DNA of 64,000 bases from Rhizobium sp. SL42 (GTDB taxonomy: Bacteria > Pseudomonadota > Alphaproteobacteria > Rhizobiales > Rhizobiaceae), in NCBI RefSeq assembly GCF_021729845.1, contig NZ_CP063398.1, positions 248,001-312,000 of the forward strand, given 5' to 3'. The notes below the pieces were generated by a model that had not been told where the DNA came from, did no database searches, and was given only the letters and a program-made list of their open reading frames with translations. This document shows, piece by piece, positions 47,501 to 54,809 of this stretch; the stretch's first letter is position 1, and each line of letters starts with the position of its first letter. The position numbers and the translations under genes were made by a program.

Positions 47501-50500
47501 GGAGATGACCGCGTTGTCATTCGTGCCGCTGACCAGAACATAGACGGTGTGGCTGTCGGTGCCGTCAGCCGACCATACGGTCAGCGTGTCATAGACCTCC
47601 GTGCCACCATTCAGCGCCTGGGTTTCCGCCCGAGCATTGTCGATCGTGTAATACCATTCGCCGGTCTGCTTGTTGAACTGGAAGGTACCATAGGTACCAT
47701 CAAGGTCATCTGCGCTCGGCTGCTTGAATACAGCTTCACCCTGGTCAACATCCGTGATGTCGAGGTCGCCGGAGGCGATCTTCTCGCTGTTGTAGATGCC
47801 GTCTTCCTTGACATAGCCAAAATCGCCGCCATCCCACCAGTCGGCGCTAATGGTCGCCGCATCGTTCGTGCCAGTGACCGTTACGGTAATGTCCTGGGTG
47901 ATCGAGCCACCCTTGCCGTCGGAGATGGTGACGGTGAAGGTTTCCGTCGCCGTGTCGCCTGCGCCGAGATACTGAACCTTTGCGTTGTCGACCTTGTAGG
48001 TCCAGGTGAAGCTGCCATTCTCCGTCGCGCTGTCTTCAGTCACGCCTGTGACCGTCAGCTTGCCGCCGAGCGAATTGCTCTTCGAGCCAGACACGTCGAG
48101 CGTGTGAGTGTCGATCAGGTCGACATCCTTGAACGTGATGACGCCCGTGTCGGTAAGGACCGGCTTGGATGCATCCTCCGTCACCGCGCCGACGGCATCC
48201 GTCGAGCCGGACAGGATCACCGGCGCGTCGTTCGTGCCGACGATCTTGACGGTCACGATCTGGCTGACGGTGCCACCATTCTTGTCGTCGAGCGTGATCG
48301 TATAGGTCTGGACCAGCGTCTGGCCCGCGGCGAGATAGTTGACCTTGGAGTCGTCGACCTTGAAGGACCAGGAGACGGTACCCTTGCCGTCATTGGTCGA
48401 GTCATTGCTGACATTGGCCGAGAACGTACCGAGGTAGGTTTCGTTTGAAGCGACGGACACCGTGTGCTTGTCCGATGCATCCACGTCGGTGAAGTCGATT
48501 TCGCCCGAAGCCTTGAGTTCGGTGGAAACCACCGGGGGCCTGCCATAGCCGTGGCCATGGCCATGACCCTCGTCGCCGCTTTCAAACTTGCCTTCGGTCA
48601 GGGTTGTGCTGGTTTCACCGCCCGAGACGAAGACCGGCTTGTCGTTGGTGCCGGTGATGGTCACGGTGATCGTCTGGCTGTCGGTGCCGTCTTTCGACTT
48701 GACGGTCAAGGTTTCGGTCACCGTCTCGCCGGCTGCCAGCTTCTGGACCTTGTCCGTGGCAGCCTGGTAGGTCCACTCACCTGTCTTGGCATTGAAGGCG
48801 AACGCGCCATATTTGCCGACCAGGTCCTTGGCGGACGGCGCATCGAACACGGCTTCGCCGGTATCGACATCCGAAACCGTCAGCGTGCCGCCGGTCGTCA
48901 TCTTGACGTCTTCGGTGATCGTGCCGGCGCTTTCGCCGGAGATCACGGCGACATCATTGGTGCCATTTACATAGACCGTGATCGTGTGGCTGTCAGTGCC
49001 ATCCTTCGAGTAGACGGTCAGTGTGTCTTCAGCGACCTTCCAGCCATTGAGGGCCTGGGTGGCTGCGAGCTTGTTGTTGATGACGTAGGACCATTGGCCG
49101 GTTGCAGCGTTGAAAGTGAAGGTGCCGTACTTGCCTTCGAGGGATTCCGGTGTCTGGAACACGGCTTCGCCCTGATCCACATCCTTGATGTCGAGGTCGC
49201 CCGAGGCCGTCTTTTCGCTGTTCCACTTGCCGTCTTCAACAACAACGCCCCAGTCGTCGCCGGCCCACCAGTTGGCGGTAATCTCGGCGCGGTCATTGGT
49301 TCCAACGAGCGTGATCGTCACATCCTGGGTGACGGTCGCACCGGAGCTGTCCACCAGCGAAACGGTATAGGTCTGAACGAGCGTGTCGCCGGCGCCGAGG
49401 AAGTCGATGTCCTTGTCATCGACAGTGAATTTCCAGGTAATCTGGCCAGCATTGTCGCCGGTGGCAGCGTTGGAGATCGAAGGAATGAACTCGCCGAGAT
49501 AGGCTTCCCCCTTGGCAGCAGCAGTAACAGTATGCGTGTTCGTGTCGTCCGCATCCGAAAAGTTGATCACACCGGTCGCCGAATGCGCCTTCGCAGGCGC
49601 GCCCCAATCGCCGCCGTGGCGCTCGTCGCCGCCCTTGTCGAAGCCGCGCGGCGTCTCATCACGCCCACGTCCGTCGACAAACTCCGTCACGGTCGCCTCG
49701 GTCGAGCCCTTGCCCAGGACCGGAACGTCGTTCGTGCCGGTGATGGTAACGGTCACGTCCTGGGCAACGGTGCCGCCCTTGCCGTCACTAACGATGACGG
49801 TATAGGTCTGGGTCAGGGTCTCGCCGGCAGCGAGGTAGTCGATGGCAGCGTCGGCAACCTTGAATGTCCAGGTCACTTCGCCTTCGTTGTCGCCGGTCGC
49901 GCTGTCCGAAATCACTGCCTCGAACGTGCCGAGATAGTCTTCACCCTGCGCTTCTGTGGTCACACTGTGCTTGTCGATAGTGTCGACGTCGGAAAACGCA
50001 ATCGTTCCGGTCGCCTCGAGAACATCAACGTTTTCACCCTTGGCGCCGTCGGCAATTTCCGTGACGGAGCCCTCGCTGACCGCGCTTTCGATCACCGGGG
50101 TATCGTTGGAGCCATAGATGCGAACCGTAATCGTCTGCTGGCTGGTAGCGCCTGCGCTGTCGGTCACAGTGACGATATAGGTCTGGCTGATCTGCTGGCC
50201 TTCGGTGAGGAAGTCGAGTTCGGCGTCGTCGGCCGTAAACGTCCAGCTGATCTCACCGACCGCGCCACCGGTCGTGTCCTGAGTCAATACAGCTTCGAGC
50301 TGACCGACATAGGTCCGCTCCTGCTGCTCGGACCTGTCGCTGACGGAAACCACATGGGTGTCGATGAGGTCGACATCCGTGAAGTTCAGCACGCCTTCAA
50401 CCGAATGGGTGGCAGGCAGCTCTTCGGATGCCGGCTCATCGCCAGATGTTTCACCTTCCACGGCGATCTTCACCGCCTCCGACGGCAGATCGATGATCAT

Positions 50501-51538
50501 GCCTTCTTCATTTTCCGAAACGTCGCTCCATACGCCTTCGACATTGCCGGCGTCCAAAACCGGCGCATCATTGGTGCCGATGATGTTGACCGTAATCGTC
50601 TGCTGAACCGGGAGGCCGTTGCGGTCTGCGATCGTGACGACATAGCTCTGTGTGCGTGTTTCGCCAGCGGCCAGGAAATCGATGGCATTGTCGGCGACCG
50701 TGAAGGTCCATGTGACGGTGCCCTGACCGTCAAAAGTTGCGCTATCGGTGACGACCGCGGTGAAGTTGCCAAGATAGCCTTCACCAGCGGCAACTACCGT
50801 GACCGTGTGAACGTCGCCGAGATCTGCATCGGTGAAGCCGATCGTGCCAGTAGCTGTGTGATCGGCATCGCCGATTTCGTCTTCCGAAAGATCAACCGCC
50901 TCGGTCACGCTGCCTGCGCCGCCGTCGGAGGCCGTCAGGATTTCCGGCGCATCATTTTGATCGACCGGCTGCTCGTCTTCGCCGCCATCGTTGTCATCGG
51001 CCTGATCCGTGTCGGAAAGCAGCGAAATCGCATCACCCGCTTCACCGATATCGCCGGAGCCTTCCGCAAAATTGCCACCCGCGCTGCCGCTGTTGCTGAC
51101 AACGGACACAGCACCATCCGGGCCGGCGGCAACATTGATGCCATTCGCCTGGAGCGCCGCGACCAGAACCTGCTGCGGCACTTCCACTGCACCGATCAGA
51201 AAGGTCGGAACGTTCAGCGCGCCGCCTTCGATGACGATCCGGGTGCCATCGGCCTGGACGAGAATGATGTCGTTGCCGTCAATCTCGATGTTGTCGAGCG
51301 AAACACCGACCGGCAGCGTAATCGTGTTGGACGCGTCGGCGACGAAGCGCGTGGCGGCTGGATTGGACTGACCATTCGACGGCACACCGATTGCCGCGCC
51401 TGTTGCCGGATCAACGAAAGCCGGATCCTGGCTGCTGGCCTGGGCAACTTCGACGATCCTTGCTGCCGGCTGAGTGGCCTCAGCGATATACTCAGCTTCA
51501 ACTTCAATATTCTCGTTCGAAACGTTGCGATCCAGCAT
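44543..51538 (-). CDS. Type I-secreted RTX/LapA-like adhesin (2,331 aa)
   Basis: This surface adhesin is the shorter paralogue of the giant one. Its ATG is preceded by AGGAG. Residues 1-150 are colinear with the other adhesin (FVDPATG, LNVPTFLIG, ALQANGINVAAGPDG), with V-A-A-G at residues 136-139, the candidate LapG cleavage site. Roughly seventeen cadherin/VCBS-like modules follow (GTNDxPV, TVTxTGTND, LTVKSxDGTDSQ), including three almost identical 106-residue copies (about 1652-1969) and two His/Gly-rich linkers. After a module of unknown type, about ten RTX nonapeptides (GGAGNDxLxG) near 2120-2220 predict calcium binding. The C-terminus (DVITDFNASEDMIDL, RILFDD) is a type I secretion signal. 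The gene is divergent from the LapG-like protease and near its exporter operon. Confidence 0.93.
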   Translation of the reverse strand: MLDRNVSNENIEVEAEYIAEATQPAARIVEVAQASSQDPAFVDPATGAAIGVPSNGQSNPAATRFVADASNTITLPVGVSLDNIEIDGNDIILVQADGTRIVIEGGALNVPTFLIGAVEVPQQVLVAALQANGINVAAGPDGAVSVVSNSGSAGGNFAEGSGDIGEAGDAISLLSDTDQADDNDGGEDEQPVDQNDAPEILTASDGGAGSVTEAVDLSEDEIGDADHTATGTIGFTDADLGDVHTVTVVAAGEGYLGNFTAVVTDSATFDGQGTVTWTFTVADNAIDFLAAGETRTQSYVVTIADRNGLPVQQTITVNIIGTNDAPVLDAGNVEGVWSDVSENEEGMIIDLPSEAVKIAVEGETSGDEPASEELPATHSVEGVLNFTDVDLIDTHVVSVSDRSEQQERTYVGQLEAVLTQDTTGGAVGEISWTFTADDAELDFLTEGQQISQTYIVTVTDSAGATSQQTITVRIYGSNDTPVIESAVSEGSVTEIADGAKGENVDVLEATGTIAFSDVDTIDKHSVTTEAQGEDYLGTFEAVISDSATGDNEGEVTWTFKVADAAIDYLAAGETLTQTYTVIVSDGKGGTVAQDVTVTITGTNDVPVLGKGSTEATVTEFVDGRGRDETPRGFDKGGDERHGGDWGAPAKAHSATGVINFSDADDTNTHTVTAAAKGEAYLGEFIPSISNAATGDNAGQITWKFTVDDKDIDFLGAGDTLVQTYTVSLVDSSGATVTQDVTITLVGTNDRAEITANWWAGDDWGVVVEDGKWNSEKTASGDLDIKDVDQGEAVFQTPESLEGKYGTFTFNAATGQWSYVINNKLAATQALNGWKVAEDTLTVYSKDGTDSHTITVYVNGTNDVAVISGESAGTITEDVKMTTGGTLTVSDVDTGEAVFDAPSAKDLVGKYGAFAFNAKTGEWTYQAATDKVQKLAAGETVTETLTVKSKDGTDSQTITVTITGTNDKPVFVSGGETSTTLTEGKFESGDEGHGHGHGYGRPPVVSTELKASGEIDFTDVDASDKHTVSVASNETYLGTFSANVSNDSTNDGKGTVSWSFKVDDSKVNYLAAGQTLVQTYTITLDDKNGGTVSQIVTVKIVGTNDAPVILSGSTDAVGAVTEDASKPVLTDTGVITFKDVDLIDTHTLDVSGSKSNSLGGKLTVTGVTEDSATENGSFTWTYKVDNAKVQYLGAGDTATETFTVTISDGKGGSITQDITVTVTGTNDAATISADWWDGGDFGYVKEDGIYNSEKIASGDLDITDVDQGEAVFKQPSADDLDGTYGTFQFNKQTGEWYYTIDNARAETQALNGGTEVYDTLTVWSADGTDSHTVYVLVSGTNDNAVISGKADGIVVEDGVQTAGGTLSVKDVDAGEAKFQSVSDWALAGTYGKFTFNATTGEWTYKVDNSKVQALGAGDTVTDSLTVRSFDGTDSQVIKVTINGTNDPAEITGTKTGAVVEDGVSYASGDLDIKDVDDGEAKFVKIEGNALNGTYGKFTFNQNSGKWEYRLDNTLAATQALKAGQAVIETLTVKAVDGTTALVKVTVTGTNDGASISGSKGGSVTEDGGQTAEGTLTVSDKDTGENQLAAPASLAGKYGSFTLDTATGAWKYTLDNANADVQGLAGGKSLTDTLAVKSVDGTASETISVTINGTNDAAVIGTPTNAAVTEDVGVVSGNLVATGSISISDVDAGQNSFKTSVTSANGNVGSLVLQSNGSYTYTVSNAAVQSLGAGTTKVDSFTVTALDGTTKVVEFTVNGANDAAVIGTPTNAAVTEDVSVVSGNLVATGSISISDVDAGQNSFKTSVTSANGNVGSLVLQSNGSYTYTVSNAAVQSLGAGTTKVDSFTVTALDGTTKVVEFTVNGANDAAVIGTPTNAAVTEDVSVVSGNLVATGSISISDVDAGQNSFKTSVTSANGNVGSLVLQSNGSYTYTVSNAAVQSLGAGTTKVDSFTVTALDGTTKVVEFTVNGAAEATPVTVNESTSATGRYAFVDNNDSPSSINFDASKLFSGVTSDTKYSYLVVSATDTPWLSTEGKMIEGDPRSNYWSGWSYDSNGDTGLYVYQVTATTNGVTQTTYVAFSAIESAGTTFNIQNNGNWNNSGSLDYANDRNGDGDVINIVSSGIKDQVQAGAGDDVVVGYSDDNNIDGGSGDDAIYGMGGDDFLDGWTGNDFLDGGAGDDTLYGYDGNDVLLGGAGNDFLSGESGNDILVGGSGNDDLSGGTGIDYLTGGAGSDTFILSDLNAVDVITDFNASEDMIDLTALLDGISKTTDLETSGYVKAVQSGSDTLLQVDTNGGGNSWTTVAVLQNYTHTNEAIRILFDDSTHKPVEQQV
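44855..45165 (-). repeat. RTX nonapeptide array of the second adhesin
   Basis: About ten consecutive copies of the pattern GGxGxDxLx are visible in the reverse frame (GGSGDDAIYG, GGAGDDTLYG, GGAGNDFLSG, GGSGNDDLSG). They form calcium-binding beta-rolls that fold after secretion. Confidence 0.9.
45630..46583 (-). repeat. Three nearly identical 318-bp tandem repeats in the second adhesin
   Basis: The units run about 45630-45947, 45948-46265 and 46266-46583, each 318 bases (106 codons). The units are almost identical at DNA level; most of units 1 and 2 is the same base for base. The encoded module reads VSVVSGNLVATGS, SISDVDAGQNSF and so on. Such identity, unlike the diverged modules around it, points to recent duplication or gene conversion and a likely variable copy number. 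Confidence 0.92.
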
Positions 51539-51556
51539 GGTGAACTCCTGATTAAT

Positions 51557-51571
51557 TTAACCAGACGTAAA
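51557..51571. promoter_or_regulatory. CtrA-like box before the second adhesin (TTAA-N7-TAAA)
   Basis: TTAA at 51557-51560 and TAAA at 51568-51571 are seven bases apart. On the adhesin's strand this reads TTTA-N7-TTAA, one mismatch from the CtrA consensus, and starts about 18 bases upstream of the ATG. Confidence 0.35.
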
Positions 51572-51625
51572 CCATTGAATATCGGGCCGCACAACGAACA
51601 AAACTGGGTGGAAATTGGTTAAAAC

Positions 51626-51639
51626 ATAATCTGATATGC
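51626..51639 (+). promoter_or_regulatory. 14-base motif shared by the two adhesin loci (copy 2)
   Basis: ATAATCTGATATGC is identical to 622-635. It lies 87 bases upstream of the second adhesin and 240 bases upstream of the LapG-like gene, oriented toward the latter. Confidence 0.4.
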
Positions 51640-51678
51640 CAAATTACAAGCTATCTGTTCTTTGGTTAATCTTGATGC

Positions 51679-51692
51679 ATAACCTGATATTC
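51679..51692 (+). promoter_or_regulatory. 14-base motif, imperfect copy 3
   Basis: ATAACCTGATATTC matches the shared motif at 12 of 14 positions. It starts 53 bases after copy 2 in the same orientation, close to five helical turns. Confidence 0.3.
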
Positions 51693-51879
51693 ATCTTGCA
51701 AATCAGGCCCCTCTGTAGCTGTTTGGCTCACCTAACGGCAGTTAGGCCACAGAGACATTTCTCAACAATATAAAATTTTACATAAATGCCATCATGGATG
51801 TTATATAAGAATAATCTAAGTCTATTTTCGAAGTTTTTGGAGCTTAAATGTAGGTTTCTCCCATAACCCGGAGAAAGAC

Positions 51880-52785
51880 ATGCGGTTCTCAACAAATAAA
51901 AAACTAATAAAAAGAATAGCAACGACAGCCGCCCTGTCCCTTACGCTTGTCGGCGCCATGGCACCATCGGCCTTCGCCGTGTCGAGCCGCCTTCCCGACA
52001 TCAGCCTTGGCTATGTATTGCGCTCGCAAAGCCAGCTCATGCTGTCAGAGGTCATCTATGCGCGCATGACAGCCGCCATGCGGCCGGAAGCGGCGATGCC
52101 GAGAGTGTCGCCATCCCGATCAAAGCCGGATACCTCGATGAAAAAGCCGGCGTCTTCAGCGGTCTTCGCCTCGGTCACCATACCGTTCGGCAAATTGCCG
52201 GTGACAGCCAATTGGCAGCGCGTTCGCGCGCAATTGGCCATGCCTGAAATGTCGACATGCGCCGGTACTGGCACTAGCTCCAACGCACCGTGCACGGCCA
52301 ACCAGAAGCGACTGGCCCAGGTGATCGCAATCGCCAAACAGATGCCATTCCAGGAACGCCTGAGCTATGTGAGCAATGCCATCAACAGCATGATCACCTA
52401 CACATCTGATGAGAAGCAATACGGCAAGATGGACCACTGGTCGGCACCCGCCAAGACGCTGGCCGCCGGCAAGGGTGATTGCGAAGATTATGCGATCCTG
52501 AAGATGGCGGCACTGAAGGCGATGGGTATTCCGGACAGCAGCATGTCGATCGTCGTGTTGCGCGTTACCGACCGCAACATCTACCATGCCGTACTGGCGG
52601 TTTCGACGGCTCAGGGTCACTACATTCTTGACAATCTGCGCCGTAATGCCGGCCTCGATACCAGCTATCGCACATATCAGCCGCTTTATTCGATGAGTGG
52701 CAATCGTTCGTGGATCCACGGCTTCATCAATGAAGGCGAGGCAATCGCCGCGCAGACGGTCGATTTCAACTCCGTCCCGGGTTGA
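51880..52785 (+). CDS. LapG-like periplasmic transglutaminase-type cysteine protease (BTLCP)
   Basis: The protein has 301 residues, and GGAGA precedes the ATG. A signal peptide (residues 1-33, ending SAFA) predicts export to the periplasm. The catalytic triad of the bacterial transglutaminase-like cysteine protease family is intact: C201 in GKGDCEDYAILK, H236 in YHAVLAV, D251 in ILDNL; D200, E202 and D203 match the acidic calcium-binding residues around the Cys in LapG. LapG cuts adhesins of the LapA type after a di-alanine motif, freeing them from the outer membrane. The neighbouring adhesin carries such a motif. The 110 residues before the core, with a Ser/Thr/Pro-rich stretch, are longer than in Pseudomonas LapG. 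A stand-alone Rhizobiales BTLCP with another target is the alternative. Confidence 0.85.
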   Translation: MRFSTNKKLIKRIATTAALSLTLVGAMAPSAFAVSSRLPDISLGYVLRSQSQLMLSEVIYARMTAAMRPEAAMPRVSPSRSKPDTSMKKPASSAVFASVTIPFGKLPVTANWQRVRAQLAMPEMSTCAGTGTSSNAPCTANQKRLAQVIAIAKQMPFQERLSYVSNAINSMITYTSDEKQYGKMDHWSAPAKTLAAGKGDCEDYAILKMAALKAMGIPDSSMSIVVLRVTDRNIYHAVLAVSTAQGHYILDNLRRNAGLDTSYRTYQPLYSMSGNRSWIHGFINEGEAIAAQTVDFNSVPG

Positions 52786-52824
52786 ACCCGGCTCGAAAAA
52801 CCGTGCCTGGCGAAAATTAGGCGA

Positions 52825-53445
52825 TCAGTTGATCAGAAATCCTATGATGGCCCCGCCCTCGGCGGGGTCGGCCAGAACAGCATTCATCCGGCCGCGCAGG
52901 GCCTTTTGCTGGGCCACGATGGTGTAGTTCACCACGATCGGATTTTGCGGATCATCCTTGAGGCGGGCCACCAGCCCCTCGAACGGAATGTCGAGCTGCA
53001 GTTTCAACCCGCTGCCAATCACATCGGACGACAGTGGCGAAAGTCGCGCCTGCAGCAAGGTGAGAAATGCCGAATTATACGATATGATCTTCTTGTCGCT
53101 CGACAGGGCGAAGGCCGGAGCTGGACTGCCGGCAACCACGCCAAGCGTCAACTTGACGTCGCGGGCGGCCTTGCGGTCATTGTATCGCTTGCGCAAGGAT
53201 TCCAGTACCCCGAGACGCACAGCGCCGGTGGCATTGTCGAGCATCGGATAGCGCTCGGAAAATTCCTCGATAAGGTCGCCGACGCGCTTGCCCTCTTCAC
53301 CGGCAATCTCCGCCAGCGAGGCCCAGAATGCATTCTCCAACCTGATGCCGCGACGGGAGCCATTGGCCGTGACCGCGCGGAAAATCAGTTTGGCACTGTC
53401 TTCCGGCTCATCGGGGTTTCCTTTGAAGATCGATCGTCCCATCAC
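52825..53445 (-). CDS. Ribbon-helix-helix protein with a PAS-like C-terminal domain
   Basis: The protein has 206 residues. Residues 20-85 match the RHH_4 type: FRAVTANGSRRGIRLENAFW and ASLAEIAGEEGKRVGDLIEE, predicting a DNA-binding ribbon-helix-helix. Residues about 105-200 look like a PAS fold (AFALSSDKKIISYNSAFLTLL, then a beta-rich end with VVNYTIVAQQ). The ATG overlaps the HlyD stop by four bases (ATGA), so it is translated as the last gene of the tolC-hlyB-hlyD operon. A sensor-regulator of the adhesin system is a plausible inference; the ligand and target are unknown. It ends 39 bases from the convergent LapG-like gene. Confidence 0.75.
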   Translation of the reverse strand: MMGRSIFKGNPDEPEDSAKLIFRAVTANGSRRGIRLENAFWASLAEIAGEEGKRVGDLIEEFSERYPMLDNATGAVRLGVLESLRKRYNDRKAARDVKLTLGVVAGSPAPAFALSSDKKIISYNSAFLTLLQARLSPLSSDVIGSGLKLQLDIPFEGLVARLKDDPQNPIVVNYTIVAQQKALRGRMNAVLADPAEGGAIIGFLIN

Positions 53446-54806
53446 CGCTCCCGCAACGCTTCCTGCCGCGCCTTGATGATCGGCTTGAGCAGATAGGTCA
53501 GCACCGTTTTCTTGCCGGTAATGATGTCGACCGATGCCACCATGCCGGGCGTGATCGGATAGCTCTGACCATCCTTCTCCAACGCTGCCTTGTCGGTGCG
53601 CACGCGCACCTGATAGAAGGCGTCGCCCGTTTCCTGGTCGACGAGACTGTCCGCAGAAACCGTTTCGACCTTGCCCGAAAGACCGCCATAAACCGTATAG
53701 TCATAGGCGGTAATCTTGATGACCGCATGCTGTCCCGGGCGCACAAAGGCGACGTCCGATGGCGAAAGCCGGGCTTCGATCAAGAGGATGTCAGACGTCG
53801 GCACGACACCGGCGACAACGGCGCCCGCGTTCACATAGGCACCAACCGTATTGACATCCATTGTGTTGACGATGCCATCCACCGGAGACCGGATATCGGT
53901 GTTGCTCACGCGGCTCTCCGCGCCCTTGATCGTCTCGTCGATCACCGACAACTGCGACAGCGCTTCCGTCTTGGCAGCGAGCGCTTCCTGCTGGGTCTGC
54001 AGCTTGACTTCCTCGACCTGCAACTGCGCTTCGCTCGCCGCACGCTGGATTCGTTCCAGCGTTTCTGCGTAGAGCTTGAGCTGGCCCTCATTGTCGGCCA
54101 CCTCCTTCTGCACACGCAAAAGGTCAGTCTGAGCCGCAAGTTTCTTGGCAACGATCGGCGCCAGGATCGCTTCTTCCTTGCGGGTAATCGCGAGATTTGT
54201 CTGCAGCCGCGCGATGTTCTCACGCGTCTCGGACACTTCCTTGAGGCGCTGTTCGTAACGCTCGACAAGAACGGAGCGCTTGTTGAGATAGGTATCGGCG
54301 CGCGCCTGCAGCAAGCGGGCCTCGTTGTCGCAAATCAGCGGTGCAATCTTGGCAATTTCGTCGGGACACGGATATGTGGCAGTGAAATTGCCGGTCTGCT
54401 CGAGATCCAGGCGCGCGATCTGGGCCATCAGCGAGCGGGCCTTGGCCCGCGCTTCGCCAAGGGAAGACGCCGTCATCGTGTCGTCGAGCCGCACCAGAAG
54501 GTCACCCTTCTTGACAACCTGTCCAACCTGAACGGCGATTTCCTGGACAATGCCCGGCTCGCTCGACTGGATGATCTGCGTCTTCGACACGGGAATGACC
54601 TTGCCGACGCCGCGCGAGATTTCTTCGAGTTCGGCGAATGCCGCCCAGGTGATGAATGTGACGAGCAGGGCTGCGAAGACATAGAGCGTCAGCCGCGGTG
54701 CCCAAGCCTGCCGTTCAACGGTATGGCTCTCCAAATCTGCCGAACCGCCCAGATTGAATGGCATCTTGATGTTCAGCAACGAGGAAAAGTCTGGAAGATT
54801 GAACAT
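53442..54806 (-). CDS. HlyD-family type I secretion periplasmic adaptor (LapC-like)
   Basis: The protein has 454 residues. A short cytosolic N-terminus is followed by one transmembrane helix (LTLYVFAALLVTFITWAAFAE region, residues about 38-58), a biotinyl/lipoyl-like half (GKVIPVSKTQIIQSSEPGIV), a long coiled-coil hairpin (about residues 120-285, rich in Gln/Glu/Ala/Arg), and the C-terminal barrel (SPVDGIVNTMDVNTVGAYV, GMVASVDIITGKKTVLTYLLKP in parts). It bridges the inner-membrane ATPase and the outer-membrane TolC channel for adhesin export. It starts three bases after the ATPase stop codon. Confidence 0.93.
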   Translation of the reverse strand: MFNLPDFSSLLNIKMPFNLGGSADLESHTVERQAWAPRLTLYVFAALLVTFITWAAFAELEEISRGVGKVIPVSKTQIIQSSEPGIVQEIAVQVGQVVKKGDLLVRLDDTMTASSLGEARAKARSLMAQIARLDLEQTGNFTATYPCPDEIAKIAPLICDNEARLLQARADTYLNKRSVLVERYEQRLKEVSETRENIARLQTNLAITRKEEAILAPIVAKKLAAQTDLLRVQKEVADNEGQLKLYAETLERIQRAASEAQLQVEEVKLQTQQEALAAKTEALSQLSVIDETIKGAESRVSNTDIRSPVDGIVNTMDVNTVGAYVNAGAVVAGVVPTSDILLIEARLSPSDVAFVRPGQHAVIKITAYDYTVYGGLSGKVETVSADSLVDQETGDAFYQVRVRTDKAALEKDGQSYPITPGMVASVDIITGKKTVLTYLLKPIIKARQEALRER

Positions 54807-54809
54807 AGC

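Larger units (their letters stand above)
51539..51879. other. Divergent control region between the second adhesin and the LapG-like gene
   Basis: These 341 AT-rich bases hold no supported gene. They contain a CtrA-like box near the adhesin start, two copies of the 14-base motif 53 bases apart, a short CTAAC-GGCA-GTTAG hairpin near 51731-51744, and the GGAGA ribosome site of the protease gene. Both flanking genes probably have their promoters here. Confidence 0.65.

Noticed and set aside
43886..48448. A 1,520-codon open frame on the plus strand opposite the second adhesin
   Set aside because: It is antisense to a protein with clear VCBS modules and RTX repeats. The translated text is repetitive only because it mirrors the adhesin repeats, it has no domain motif and no ribosome site, and it starts inside the lipoprotein gene.
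48464..51622. A 1,052-codon open frame on the plus strand opposite the adhesin N-terminal half
   Set aside because: It is a mirror frame kept open by the GC-rich codon use of the adhesin, has no family motif, and runs into the AT-rich promoter region.
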